Notes under the pieces: generated by a model
Database searches by the model: none
What the model saw: only the letters and a program-made list of their open reading frames with translations
What the model was told of the DNA's origin: nothing
Program-made: the position numbers and the translations under genes
Origin: Protofrankia sp963555925
GTDB lineage: Bacteria > Actinomycetota > Actinomycetes > Frankiales > Frankiaceae
Direction: 5' to 3'
Assembly (NCBI GenBank): GCA_963555925.1
Contig: CAUVXJ010000005.1
Coordinates: 1-64,000, forward strand
DNA: 64,000 bases
Shown here: positions 44,292 to 52,306 of the stretch, in pieces
Numbering within the stretch: position 1 is the first letter of the stretch
Layout of the letters: each line of letters begins with the position of its first letter

Positions 44292-44423
44292 ATGATTCGC
44301 AAGCTCGTAGTTCTCGCTGTTGTCGCCGGGGCCGGCGCCGTGGCGACGGTCGTGCGCCGTCGGCGGGGTAAGGACGAGGTTGACCTCTGGCACGAGGCGA
44401 CCACTGCCATCAACCTGAACTGA
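44292..44423 (+). CDS. DLW-39-like small membrane protein
   Basis: The 43-residue protein has one hydrophobic helix (KLVVLAVVAGAGAVATVV), a basic patch (RRRRGKDE) and the VDLWHEATT ending that gives the actinobacterial DLW-39 family its name. Members are usually found near gyrA and tRNA-Ile/tRNA-Ala. tRNA-Ala is 1.3 kb downstream here, which supports the assignment. Function is unknown. Confidence 0.8.
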   Translation: MIRKLVVLAVVAGAGAVATVVRRRRGKDEVDLWHEATTAINLN

Positions 44424-44523
44424 CGTCCCGCCCGCAGGGCCGGCCTGTCAGGCTCTGTCCTGTCAGGCCGCGTGTTCCTCTCTCAGCCCTGAGGTATCGG
44501 TCACCCCTGTGATCGTGTGATCT

Positions 44524-44563
44524 CCGGTGGATGGTTCAGGTTCGACCTCTGACCATCCACCGG
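44524..44563. terminator. Hairpin after the DLW-39-like gene
   Basis: CCGGTGGATGGT and ACCATCCACCGG are perfect 12-bp arms, extended inward by TTCAGG/CCTCTGA pairing. It is the strongest structure in the 464-bp space 44424-44887. That space also has CGCCCGG-N7-CCGGGCG at about 44833-44854 in the leader of the next gene, and no recognised gene. Confidence 0.55.
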
Positions 44564-44887
44564 GGATCCTGTGCGCCTGTGCGCCTGTCGGCGATGAACG
44601 ACCCGCCGGCCCGCTGTGATGCCTGGCCGGTTCCGGCTGCATGGAGTCTCCGGTGGACCCGCAGCCCTGGTCGTTGACGATCTCCAATCCTGGTTTCCCA
44701 TGCCCTGCCCCGAGGGGTTAACCCGCCAGTAGTGGTGTTGTGGTTGAGTTCCCTTTGGCATCCTATGTGTCTCATAACCGTTTGTGTCTAAGTTGTGGGC
44801 GAAGCGTTGTGAGAGCTGGCTGTCGGACAGGGACGCCCGGGATCGGTCCGGGCGCCTGGAAGGTGGCTCCAGGCATGAAGGGGACGG

Positions 44888-45586
44888 ATGACAAGCGACA
44901 GCGGCGTGCCCGTCGGCGAATCACGGCGCCTGATCGACGCCAGCGGGCCGGATGACGACACTCCTCGGCCTCGCGAGGTCGCCGTTGGTGCCGGTTTGGG
45001 AGGATTCGTAGCTATAGTTCTACTCGTTGTGTCTGCCGTGCTTTCTGGTAGTGGGCAGCATGAGGCGACCATGGTCCGTCCAGGCACTTCGGGTGACGGG
45101 CCGGCCGGCGCGGCGGCGACGTCGTCGGACATCGTGGGTTCTTTCGGGCAGGACGCGCGGGACGCGCGGGACGCAGTGCCTACCGCTTCGGCTTCGCCTT
45201 CGGCCAGGCGGCCGCCGGCGGCATCGGCAAACAACCCGCGGCTGGTGGCTGCCGGTGCCACGTCCGCGGTTAACCCGGTCGGAGCGTCAGCGGTGCCGGC
45301 CGACGTTGGTCCGCCGACCGGCGATTCGGCGGAGCCTGGGGCCGCGCCGCCAACCGGGCCATCCGTCGCCGCACCGGCCAACGTGCCCAACCCGGCGGCT
45401 TCGCCGTCAACCGGCCAGGAGCCCACCTCGACAGGCGGCACAGCCGGCACAGCCGAGCTGACACGAAGTAGCGAATCGGCGAGCCCGGCGTCGCCGCAAC
45501 CCGAGGCCACTCCCTCCTGCCCGGAAGATTCGAATTTTGCCGGATCCCTCCTGAGAGCCCTGGGGCTTGCGTCCTGCAACTCCTGA
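44888..45586 (+). CDS. Hypothetical single-pass membrane protein with low-complexity exterior
   Basis: The 232-residue product has a ~30-residue cytoplasmic start, one membrane helix (GAGLGGFVAIVLLVVSAVLS) and a long Ala/Pro/Ser/Thr/Gly-rich outside region ending in a short Cys-containing tail (PSCPEDSNFAGSLLRALGLASCNS) that could form a disulfide. No family is recognised. AAGGGG precedes ATG 44888. GC-rich third positions support coding. Confidence 0.65.
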   Translation: MTSDSGVPVGESRRLIDASGPDDDTPRPREVAVGAGLGGFVAIVLLVVSAVLSGSGQHEATMVRPGTSGDGPAGAAATSSDIVGSFGQDARDARDAVPTASASPSARRPPAASANNPRLVAAGATSAVNPVGASAVPADVGPPTGDSAEPGAAPPTGPSVAAPANVPNPAASPSTGQEPTSTGGTAGTAELTRSSESASPASPQPEATPSCPEDSNFAGSLLRALGLASCNS

Positions 45587-45613
45587 CGCGACGGGCCACC
45601 GCGCAGGGACGGA

Positions 45614-45647
45614 GTGTGGGTTGTGCTCCGCGGAACACAACCCACAC
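45614..45647. terminator. Perfect 12-bp hairpin after the membrane-protein gene
   Basis: GTGTGGGTTGTG and CACAACCCACAC flank a 10-nt loop 27 bases after the stop codon. It probably separates this gene from tRNA-Ala. Confidence 0.65.
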
Positions 45648-45741
45648 CCCGTCCGGTCTCACCCACTACCGACCCGGTGCCGGCTGCGTGCCGTACTCTT
45701 AGGTGGCCTCCCCTCGAGGGAGCCCTGAGGGGACGTAGCTA

Positions 45742-45814
45742 GGGGACGTAGCTCAATTGGCAGAGCACCGCCTTTGCAAGGCGGGGGTTAGGGGTTCGAT
45801 TCCCCTCGTCTCCA
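45742..45814 (+). tRNA. tRNA-Ala (TGC anticodon)
   Basis: The 73-base sequence folds canonically. The acceptor stem GGGGACG/CGTCTCC contains the G3-U70 pair that defines alanine tRNAs. The anticodon stem CCGCC/GGCGG holds loop TTTGCAA (anticodon TGC). The T arm is AGGGG-TTCGATT-CCCCT. The first 12 bases, GGGGACGTAGCT, are also present immediately upstream at 45729-45740. Confidence 0.96.
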
Positions 45815-46672
45815 CCGTTTGATCATTATGCTCGCCGACCGCCGTCGGCTTCGCCACCAGCCGTTATGCCATCCCGGGGGACGACCCCCGGACCCCCGAT
45901 GCGACCGCGCCGAGCGCGGCCGCCGGGAGATTGTAGCCAACCGTGTAGCCAAGGCGCGCTACCCGTTGTCTTGGCCTTGGCCTTGGTCCGCCGCTGTGTC
46001 GTCCTCGGATGTCTGATCCGGGTCGATCTTCGGGTTGAGGACGGCAGGGGATGATCGAGGGATCGGCCGGCTCCTCCTCGTCGACGGCGGAAGTTCCACT
46101 CTCCAGACGTAGGAAAAGCGGCAATGATCGCCGCTTTCTGGTACGTCTGTGGTCGTCGGTGCATTGGGCACCTGGGTACGGCCATCGCGAACCTGGCCCC
46201 CCGCCAGAACAGGGGTNNNNNNNNNNNNNNNNNNNNNNNNNNNNNNNNNNNNNNNNNNNNNNNNNNNNNNNNNNNNNNNNNNNNNNNNNNNNNNNNNNNN
46301 NNNNNNNNNNNNNNNNNNNNNNNNNNNNNNNNNNNNNNNNNNNNNNNNNNNNNNNNNNNNNNNNNNNNNNNNNNNNNNNNNNNNNNNNNNNNNNNNNNNN
46401 NNNNNNNNNNNNNNNNNNNNNNNNNNNNNNNNNNNNNNNNNNNNNNNNNNNNNNNNNNNNNNNNNNNNNNNNNNNNGGGGCCAGGTTCCGCCGGTAGGTG
46501 GGACCAGATCAGACCCGTAGGGCCAGACCAACACACCTGATCGCAAAATGCTGCGTACTAAGTGGCACTCTGACCGGTTTCAGGCTCACATCAGCGCGGT
46601 TCCAGCGCGACCCGGCAATGTACTGGCAGCTGGTCGAAGCGACAGTTACCAGATCGGAGTGGAGGGGTTGCG
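45815..46672. other. Intergenic region with assembly gap
   Basis: About 400 bases follow the tRNA, then 260 N (46217-46476) and about 196 bases before the next gene. Frames in the readable part look like unconstrained Arg/Pro/Gly sequence; no integrase or other gene is recognised. The gap could hide part of the cassette that follows. Confidence 0.5.
46217..46476. other. Assembly gap (260 N)
   Basis: Run of N upstream of the peptidase/peptide/exporter cassette. Real length is unknown. Confidence 0.99.
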
Positions 46673-47029
46673 TTGACTGTGTCAGTCGAGCACCGAGAAG
46701 AGCAGGCGAACCGGTGGAATAGCAGCACCCACCGGACTTCGGCAGTCGCGCTCTATGTCTATGACGCGGCCGACGTCGAGCTGACAATAACGGAAATCCT
46801 TCGCCTTTCTCACCTGGCGTACTCATCGGCGGACGGTTTCGTCCTCGAGCAGCACGGCGATCTGCTGCGCCCCGGCACGACCAGGCTGCGGCTGGAGGTT
46901 GGCGTCTACCACTTCAAGTGCGTCAACGATGTGCAGCTGCGCATCGATCAGTCCGACGCGGTCCAGGTCGTGACACCGCAGACCGCGCCTGCCGACCTCC
47001 GAGTGCCCCTCCCGGGCAGGCGACCATGA
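46673..47029 (+). CDS. Hypothetical small protein coupled to caspase-like gene
   Basis: The 118-residue product is not recognised. It looks beta-rich after residue 25 (VALYVYDAADVELTITEILR; TRLRLEVGVYHFKCVNDVQL). GGAGGGG lies 5 nt before TTG 46673; GTG 46679 is the alternative. Its stop overlaps the peptidase start as ATGA, so the two are made together. It may be an adaptor or regulatory subunit of the peptidase. Confidence 0.6.
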   Translation: MTVSVEHREEQANRWNSSTHRTSAVALYVYDAADVELTITEILRLSHLAYSSADGFVLEQHGDLLRPGTTRLRLEVGVYHFKCVNDVQLRIDQSDAVQVVTPQTAPADLRVPLPGRRP

Positions 47030-47766
47030 CCAGCGAGACATTTCGTGGGTTGGCGGTCCATGTGTGCGCGGACCTCCCATCCGCTGTCGAGCACCTGCCC
47101 GGGTCACCGGTCCGGTCGGGTCGCGACACTCTGACGCGCATGTCGCGGGTGTGCGCCGCGGCGGGGATCGAGGACCAGCGCTATCTGGTGGGGGCGGGGG
47201 CGACCGCGGCCGGCGTCCGGGACACCCTCGCCAGAGCGGCCAAAGACATCGACCCGTATGGGCTGCTGGTGCTGACGTATACCGGGCACAGCGACCGGCG
47301 ACTACGAGACGAGCGCGGCAAGCAGATCGTTCAGTGGTGTCTGTACGACGGTGGCGTAAGGCTGCAAGAAATAGCGGACATGCTCGGTGGGATTCAGCCA
47401 ACGGGCCGCGTCATAGTGGTGGCCGACACGTGTTACGCGGGCGCGTTCGCTCGCTATGCCGACGTTTCCAGCGCGCTGGTGCTGTTGGGTGCGTGCGCCG
47501 ACAGGCAGACCACGATAAGCGGCGTCACAAGTGATTTTGTGGTCCGCCTGGAAAACCTGATCTACCCCGGAGGCATGTCCAATCCCAGCTGTGTCAGTTA
47601 CCGCTGGCTCGAAGAGCAGCTTCAGCGGGATACGCCTGACGCGGAACGGCCGTACGTGTGGACCAACCGGGTGGCGGCGTGGGAGCAGCGCCCCTTCGAT
47701 CTGGAACCACTGGCCTCCCGTAGTGCCTGGACGCGCTCCCGACGGTGGGATGAATACCGGAGATGA
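47026..47766 (+). CDS. Caspase-like (clan CD, peptidase C14) protein
   Basis: The 246-residue protein shows the caspase/metacaspase dyad. His at about residue 88 lies in VLTYTGHSDRR, and Cys at about residue 136 in VIVVADTCYAGAF, each after a hydrophobic strand as in the C14 fold. No TPR, CHAT-type extension or signal peptide is present, so this is a minimal domain plus a ~60-residue C-terminal tail rich in Trp/Arg. It may process the peptides encoded just downstream. ATG 47026 overlaps the preceding stop. Confidence 0.75.
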   Translation: MTSETFRGLAVHVCADLPSAVEHLPGSPVRSGRDTLTRMSRVCAAAGIEDQRYLVGAGATAAGVRDTLARAAKDIDPYGLLVLTYTGHSDRRLRDERGKQIVQWCLYDGGVRLQEIADMLGGIQPTGRVIVVADTCYAGAFARYADVSSALVLLGACADRQTTISGVTSDFVVRLENLIYPGGMSNPSCVSYRWLEEQLQRDTPDAERPYVWTNRVAAWEQRPFDLEPLASRSAWTRSRRWDEYRR

Positions 47767-47781
47767 GGTGATGCGGGGGGT

Positions 47782-47839
47782 TTCGGTCGAATGCGAAAAA
47801 GGACGCAATACGGGCAATCTTTGAGAAGGAGCATGACAC
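47782..47839 (+). promoter_or_regulatory. 58-nt conserved leader of peptide 1
   Basis: It differs at only 3 of 58 positions from 48054-48111, exactly 272 bp downstream. It contains GCGAAAAAGGACGC and ends with AAGGAG 8 nt before the peptide start. Confidence 0.75.
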
Positions 47840-48052
47840 GTGACATTTCAATTCGACAGTGATGACAGTGAGATCGAAGAATCGTTGAGAGGAAAGGACA
47901 CATGGCCACGTCAGGAGATGGCGCCTCGGCCATGGGTGAACCACACGGCTGAGCAGTGGTCGACGCACCAGGTGGCGTTCGAGGCGCGAGGATTCGGCGT
48001 GCCCGGCCGCGTTCCCTCGCTCGCGGTGATCGCGGATCTGGACCGGTCGTAG
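47840..48052 (+). CDS. Small paralogous peptide 1 of tandem pair
   Basis: The 70-residue peptide has an acidic N-terminus (DSDDSEIEES) and a C-terminal half shared with peptide 2: PRPWVNHTAEQWSTHQVAF, then RVPSLAVIADL. It contains no Cys. GTG 47840 follows AAGGAG by 8 nt, the same spacing as in the second copy. Size, tandem duplication, acidic leader-like start and the exporter gene downstream suggest a secreted or processed peptide; no modifying enzyme is visible. Confidence 0.7.
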   Translation: MTFQFDSDDSEIEESLRGKDTWPRQEMAPRPWVNHTAEQWSTHQVAFEARGFGVPGRVPSLAVIADLDRS

Positions 48053-48053
48053 A

Positions 48054-48111
48054 TTCGGTCGAATGCGAAAAAGGACGCAGTACGGGCAATCTTTGACAAG
48101 GAGCATGAAAC
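48054..48111 (+). promoter_or_regulatory. 58-nt conserved leader of peptide 2
   Basis: Near-identical to the leader at 47782-47839, with AAGGAG at the same distance from the start codon. The leaders are more alike than the first halves of the coding sequences. Confidence 0.75.
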
Positions 48112-48318
48112 ATGACATCTCGAGTTGTCGATGATATCGACGATGGCGCTGAAAACAAGGACCCGTGGCCGGATCCCCCGAAGGTGGCGCCTCGGGCATG
48201 GGTGAACCATACGGCTGAGCAGTGGTCGGCGCACACCGTCGCGTTCGCGGCTAAAGGACTCGGTGCCGGTGATCGAGTTCCGGCGCTCACCGTGCTCAGT
48301 GGTCTCGGCCAGAAGTAG
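48112..48318 (+). CDS. Small paralogous peptide 2 of tandem pair
   Basis: The 68-residue peptide has an acidic N-terminus (DDIDDGAENKD) and shares PRAWVNHTAEQWSAHTVAF and RVPALTVLSGL with peptide 1. It contains no Cys. The conserved core pattern is WVNHTAEQWS-x-H-x-VAF, then a basic-Gly segment and RVP-x-L-x-V. The start ATG 48112 is set by the duplicated AAGGAG. Confidence 0.7.
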   Translation: MTSRVVDDIDDGAENKDPWPDPPKVAPRAWVNHTAEQWSAHTVAFAAKGLGAGDRVPALTVLSGLGQK

Positions 48319-48344
48319 ATCAAAACCGCTGTTCCTGTGCCGCG

Positions 48345-48379
48345 GTGCGGATGTGTCTGGGCGGCAGGCACATCCGCAC
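48345..48379 (+). terminator. Hairpin between peptide genes and exporter
   Basis: GTGCGGATGTG and CACATCCGCAC are perfect 11-bp arms around a 13-nt loop, 26 bases after peptide 2. There is little T tract. As an attenuator it would give more peptide than exporter. Confidence 0.55.
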
Positions 48380-48443
48380 TGGTCGTTCCGCCGCCCGCGG
48401 TCGTGGCGGCCAATGTTGCGATGAGTGGAGATTGGTCGGGGCA

Positions 48444-50378
48444 ATGAATGACCCGCTCTTTGGTTCAGGAATCGAAATGAACGGGCTGTGGGCCGCTCAT
48501 TTCTCCGCCACGTCGAAAGCAGGATTCTGGACGACGGCCAAGGCCGTCCCGCGGCTGGTTGGCTATGCCTTGGGCACGGCGTGGGCCGCGGATCGGTGGG
48601 CGTTACTGGCGTCCGGGGCTGCGCAACTGGTTCAGGCGGCGTTGGCCGCATTCGGGCTTCTGGCGATCAACGGCGTTCTGGTGGAGTTGTTGGCGGCGGC
48701 CCCGACAGCTGAGCGAGTCTGGCGGGCGGTGCCCGCGTTGGTGGTCGTGGCGGCGCTGGCCGGGAGCGGTGCGCTGGCCCACGCGTTGGCGACGGCCGCC
48801 GGTGGCAGGTTGGCGCCTAAGGTGCAGCGGGTGGCCGAGCAACGGCTGCTGGAGCGGGCTGCCCGGGTGGAGTTAGCGGTTATTGAGGACGGTTCCTTTC
48901 ACCGCTCGTTGGCGGGTGCGCGGTTCGGTGTCCGGGCTACCGAGCAGTTGACAGTAAGTGTGCTCGCCACGATCAGTTCGCTGCTCGGCCTGGTCGCGAT
49001 GGTGGGTGTCGTCGGGGTGTTGCATCCACTGCTGATGCCGCTGCTAGCCCTGGCTGTGGTGCCGGATGCGTGGAATGCGATGGCGGTCGCCGGCAGGGAG
49101 TATTCCTCGACCATGCGGTGGCTAAATCACACCAGGCAACGAGACCTGTTGGCCGATCTCCTCACCGAGCGTGGCGCGCCCGCCGAGGAGATTCGGATGC
49201 ACGGCCTGGCGGAGTTCCTGCTGGGGCACTATCAGCGGCTCGCTCGAGCCTTGGAAGACGAGCGCACCCGGCTGGCGAAGGTTCAAGCGGGTCTGGGCCT
49301 GCTCGCACAAGCGGCCGGGGGATTGGCGAAGGCCCTGGTGTTCGTGGTGTTGGGGTGGCTGCTGTTGGCCGGCGCTATTCCCATCGCCGCCGCCGGCACC
49401 GCGGCCTTCGCGATCACAAAGGTGACGACACAGCTCAGCGCGCTGCTGATCCGGTTCCGGGGACTGTACGCACACAGTCTGTTCGTCGCCGACTACTCAC
49501 GGACGTTGCGTGAGGCAGCCGAAGCGGCGATAACGGCCGGGGGCCAGCCGGCTCCTGCGTATCCCGGCCGAATCGTCGTCAAGGACGTGTCCTTCACCTA
49601 CCCCGGCCGCTCGCAGCCCGCCGTGAGCGGAGTCGACTTGGTTCTGCGCCGGGGTGAGGTTATCGCGCTGGTCGGTTCCAACGGCAGCGGAAAAAGCACA
49701 ATGGCCAGGCTGATCGCAGGCCTCCATCAACCGCAGCACGGAACGATTACCTGGGACGGGGTCGATGTGCGGGACCTTGAAAGGGATTCGGTTTTCGCCC
49801 GCGTCGCCTGGATCGGACAGGACTTCCAGAGATGGCCGTTCACCGCACGTGCCAACGCCGCGCTCGGAAGGCCGTCGGCGTTCACGGACTCTGCTCGCCT
49901 GGCGGACGCGGCGGTGTTTTCCGGCGCCGACGAGGTTGTGGCCGACCTGCCTCATGGGTGGGACACGTTGCTAGCTCGTGAGTTCCAAGGGGGGACCAAC
50001 CTCTCCGGCGGTCAGTGGCAGCGTTTCGCGCTCGCGCGTGGCCACTTCCGCGACGCCAAGATCCTCATATGCGACGAGCCGACAGCGGCTCTTGACCCGA
50101 TCACCGAAATCGATACCTTCAACCGGTTGATGGCGTTGGCCGATGACGGGCGGACCGTCGTACTCATCTCCCATCGGCTCGGCTCCATTCGCCGCGCGCA
50201 CCGCATCTACGTCATGGACGACGGACGCGTGGTAGAGCACGGCACTCACGGCGAGCTGATGTCCGCCAGCGGCGTGTTCGCCCACATGTACCAGGCCCAA
50301 CAGCGCCAGTATGCGCAGCGCACTCCACCGGCCGATCGTTGGGAGCTCAGCGCCATACCAGCGGCCCGGCATGTCTGA
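48444..50378 (+). CDS. ABC exporter (fused permease and ATPase)
   Basis: The 644-residue half-transporter has a six-helix type I exporter domain (about residues 35-350) and a C-terminal ATPase. The ATPase has Walker A (VGSNGSGKST near residue 411), signature LSGGQWQRFALARG, Walker B ILICDEPTAALD and the H-loop ISHRLGS. There is no N-terminal C39 peptidase domain, so any leader cleavage must come from another protein such as the caspase-like peptidase upstream. ATG 48444 gives an N-terminus (MNDPLFGSGIEM) like related actinobacterial exporters. Confidence 0.9.
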   Translation: MNDPLFGSGIEMNGLWAAHFSATSKAGFWTTAKAVPRLVGYALGTAWAADRWALLASGAAQLVQAALAAFGLLAINGVLVELLAAAPTAERVWRAVPALVVVAALAGSGALAHALATAAGGRLAPKVQRVAEQRLLERAARVELAVIEDGSFHRSLAGARFGVRATEQLTVSVLATISSLLGLVAMVGVVGVLHPLLMPLLALAVVPDAWNAMAVAGREYSSTMRWLNHTRQRDLLADLLTERGAPAEEIRMHGLAEFLLGHYQRLARALEDERTRLAKVQAGLGLLAQAAGGLAKALVFVVLGWLLLAGAIPIAAAGTAAFAITKVTTQLSALLIRFRGLYAHSLFVADYSRTLREAAEAAITAGGQPAPAYPGRIVVKDVSFTYPGRSQPAVSGVDLVLRRGEVIALVGSNGSGKSTMARLIAGLHQPQHGTITWDGVDVRDLERDSVFARVAWIGQDFQRWPFTARANAALGRPSAFTDSARLADAAVFSGADEVVADLPHGWDTLLAREFQGGTNLSGGQWQRFALARGHFRDAKILICDEPTAALDPITEIDTFNRLMALADDGRTVVLISHRLGSIRRAHRIYVMDDGRVVEHGTHGELMSASGVFAHMYQAQQRQYAQRTPPADRWELSAIPAARHV

Positions 50379-51042
50379 TCAGCCGTAGCGGGCGATCTCA
50401 GCAGCCCCTGACCTACCGTGACAGCGATGGCACGGCGGCGCTGCCGTCTCGGACAGTTCCGCCACCGCACCCACTGTGGCCAGGCACAGGTCGCCGGAAA
50501 ACACCGCGGCGGCCTGCAGGAACGATCGCGCCGCCGGTGCCAGGCCCCCGACGCGGGCCCGCACCGCCTGGCGGACGGTGGCCGGAATACCCAACGTGGA
50601 CACGCTCGTGTCGCTGAGCCACCGTCCGTCGCGTCGGACGAGTTTGCCGGCCCCGGCCCCGGCCCCGGCGGCAAGGGTGTCGTGGGCTGACGCGAACACC
50701 CGCAACCGTGCCTCGCGTGGGTTCAGCTGCCCCGTGCCGATGTCAAGGCATCCGAGCGATTGCGTCCACCCACGGGCCGTACGACGGTTGAGCCTGGCCC
50801 TGGAAGCACGCACCCCACAACACCCGGACACCGGCGCTGGTCGCCATCTCGGCGAAGGCACGACAGAGGGCTGTCTTGCCGACACCTGGCTCGCCAGAGA
50901 TCGACACGACGCTGCCCTGACCGGACCGCGCGCGTTCGAGAGCGTCCTGCAGCAACGCCAGCTCCGGCCCGCGCCCGACGAGACCGCACGTGTGATCAAC
51001 CAAGCCCGACCGGGAACCCCTTGTTCCCGGTACGACGGGCAT
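50379..51042 (-). pseudogene. Broken AAA-ATPase/LuxR-type regulator
   Basis: From ATG 51042 the frame starts with a regulator-type P-loop region: LVGRGPELALLQDALERARS, SISGEPGVGKTALC (Walker A) and VLWGACFQGQAQPSYGPWVDA. It stops at about 50743. Another frame then continues with sequence from further along such proteins (GIPATVRQAVRARVGGLAP and FLQAAAVFSGDLCLATV) and ends near 50379 without the C-terminal DNA-binding part. A frameshift and at least one large internal deletion are needed to explain this. It is convergent with the exporter gene. Confidence 0.65.
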
Positions 51043-51151
51043 CGTTGCTGGTCGACCCGGGTGTCGTCACAGCCGCAGCGAAGCGGCCCTGCCATGTGAA
51101 GAGCCTGATCTGGGTCTGCGGCCGCGGTCGGGCAGGCTATCGTCAGCGCTC

Positions 51152-51370
51152 GTGGACGAGCCGCCGATGTTCGTGGGGTCTTCCGACATCGCCGCCGCCC
51201 TCGGGGTGACCCGCCAGGCTGTCGACCATCGGATGCGGACCGATCCCCGTGCGCCTGCTCCTGTCGCGGTGGTCAATCGGACGGCGACCTGGGGCGGGAC
51301 CAGGGTCTGGCGGCGTTCGGACATCGACCGTTGGCTCGGTGGCGTCGACCCCGACCGTTGGACGGTGTAG
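51152..51370 (+). CDS. Small helix-turn-helix (excisionase/AlpA-like) protein
   Basis: The 72-residue protein is one MerR/excisionase-type winged helix: VGSSDIAAALGVTRQAVDHR, then TWGGTRVWRRSDIDRWLGG, where the last part is the usual recognition wing. It should bind DNA. GTG 51152 or ATG 51167 may be the start. No integrase is nearby, so it is probably a small regulator. Confidence 0.7.
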   Translation: MDEPPMFVGSSDIAAALGVTRQAVDHRMRTDPRAPAPVAVVNRTATWGGTRVWRRSDIDRWLGGVDPDRWTV

Positions 51371-52090
51371 CCCCGGGTCGGCCCGATGAACGGCTGATAA
51401 TCATTCGCGTGGGGGCCGCGATGACCTGTCATCGCGCGGTTCCCGGACAACCGAACCGGGGGGAATTGAACGGCACCGGGAAGATTATTCAAGTTGTTAG
51501 GTAGGCAAACCTTGCTCTGTGTTCCGCGGAACGCACCGGTCGCTTGGCTGTTGTGGACGAGCCTGGCGAACGCGGTTCTGATGTCGATCAGGTAGCAGTG
51601 GGCTCCCGCCGGTGCCTTCCCGGGGCTGGGAAGGATCTCGATTTTATGGAATATTGACGCTGATTATGGGCGGCCCAGATATAACGGCGTCTTAGGTAGA
51701 AAACGTCATCATAACGGCTGATTCCACCTACTGTCGGACGACATTCGGCCGAACGGTAGGTGGTTCCGGTCATCAGGATGGCCTCAACGACCTACGCACC
51801 CTGGCCCCGCCACCCGGATTCTGTTTACCGGCGGCATCAAATGGCAGACGGTGAAGGCTCGTGGCCGGCACGAGGCTGCCACCCTGCTGAGGGTTACGGC
51901 GGCGGTACCGGGGTCCGGCAGTTGGCCAGGATGCGGCCGGAGCTGCGGGGCAGGTGGCGCGGACCTGCGCCCATGGGAGGACGCAAGCGCGACACGAGAC
52001 ACGTAGAACGCGGGCCTCATGCACTCTTGCTAGCCTCCTACCCCGTCCGTAACGTGGCGGTCACGGCGATGAGTACCCGTGGAGGCGGCC
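51371..52090. other. Long intergenic region with possible iron box and hairpin
   Basis: The 720 bases hold no convincing gene. Noted elements are TTAGGTAGGCAAACCTTG (51497-51514), close to a DtxR/IdeR iron box but one base short in the centre, and a hairpin CCACCTAC...GTAGGTGG (51724-51763) with inner TCGG/CCGA pairing. Frames crossing 51776-52080 look non-coding. Confidence 0.4.
51497..51514. promoter_or_regulatory. Iron-box-like palindrome
   Basis: TTAGGTAGGCAAACCTTG resembles the DtxR/IdeR/DmdR consensus TTAGGTTAGGCTAACCTAA with a missing central base. No iron-related gene adjoins it. Confidence 0.25.
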
Positions 52091-52306
52091 GTGGCACAGG
52101 ACAAGGGCCGCGAGAGGCGCAAACGAGAGCTCGGCGGACGCGGGCAGCAAGACGGCCGGGAAGCTGGATTGCGGACCTGCGACACCTGCCGCGGTACCGG
52201 CAAGGTACTCAAGGACACCTTGGAGCGTGACGAGGAAGGCGGCTTCACCGGCTCGAACGAAGTCGACTGCACCGTGTGCCAAGGGAAAGGGACGATCGGT
52301 GGCTGA
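52091..52306 (+). CDS. Mini-protein with DnaJ-type zinc-finger pair
   Basis: The 71-residue protein has a charged helical start (AQDKGRERRKRELGGRGQQ) and two C-x-x-C-x-G-x-G motifs, CDTCRGTGKV and CTVCQGKGT, equal to one zinc site of the DnaJ central domain but with no J-domain. It may bind unfolded protein or nucleic acid through zinc. GTG 52091 has GGAGG upstream. The stop overlaps the next gene. Confidence 0.75.
   Translation: MAQDKGRERRKRELGGRGQQDGREAGLRTCDTCRGTGKVLKDTLERDEEGGFTGSNEVDCTVCQGKGTIGG

Noticed and set aside
45815..46216. Integrase remnant downstream of tRNA-Ala.
   Set aside because: Minus-strand frames here show none of the tyrosine-recombinase R-H-R-Y motifs, and no repeat of the tRNA 3' end was found within the window.
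51497..51514. Iron-regulated promoter.
   Set aside because: The box is one base short of the DtxR consensus and no iron-uptake gene adjoins it, so it is listed only as a weak site.
51776..52090. Plus-strand gene before the zinc-finger mini-protein.
   Set aside because: The frame lacks a ribosome-binding site, reads as Arg/Gly/Pro filler and overlaps the well-supported gene at 52091.
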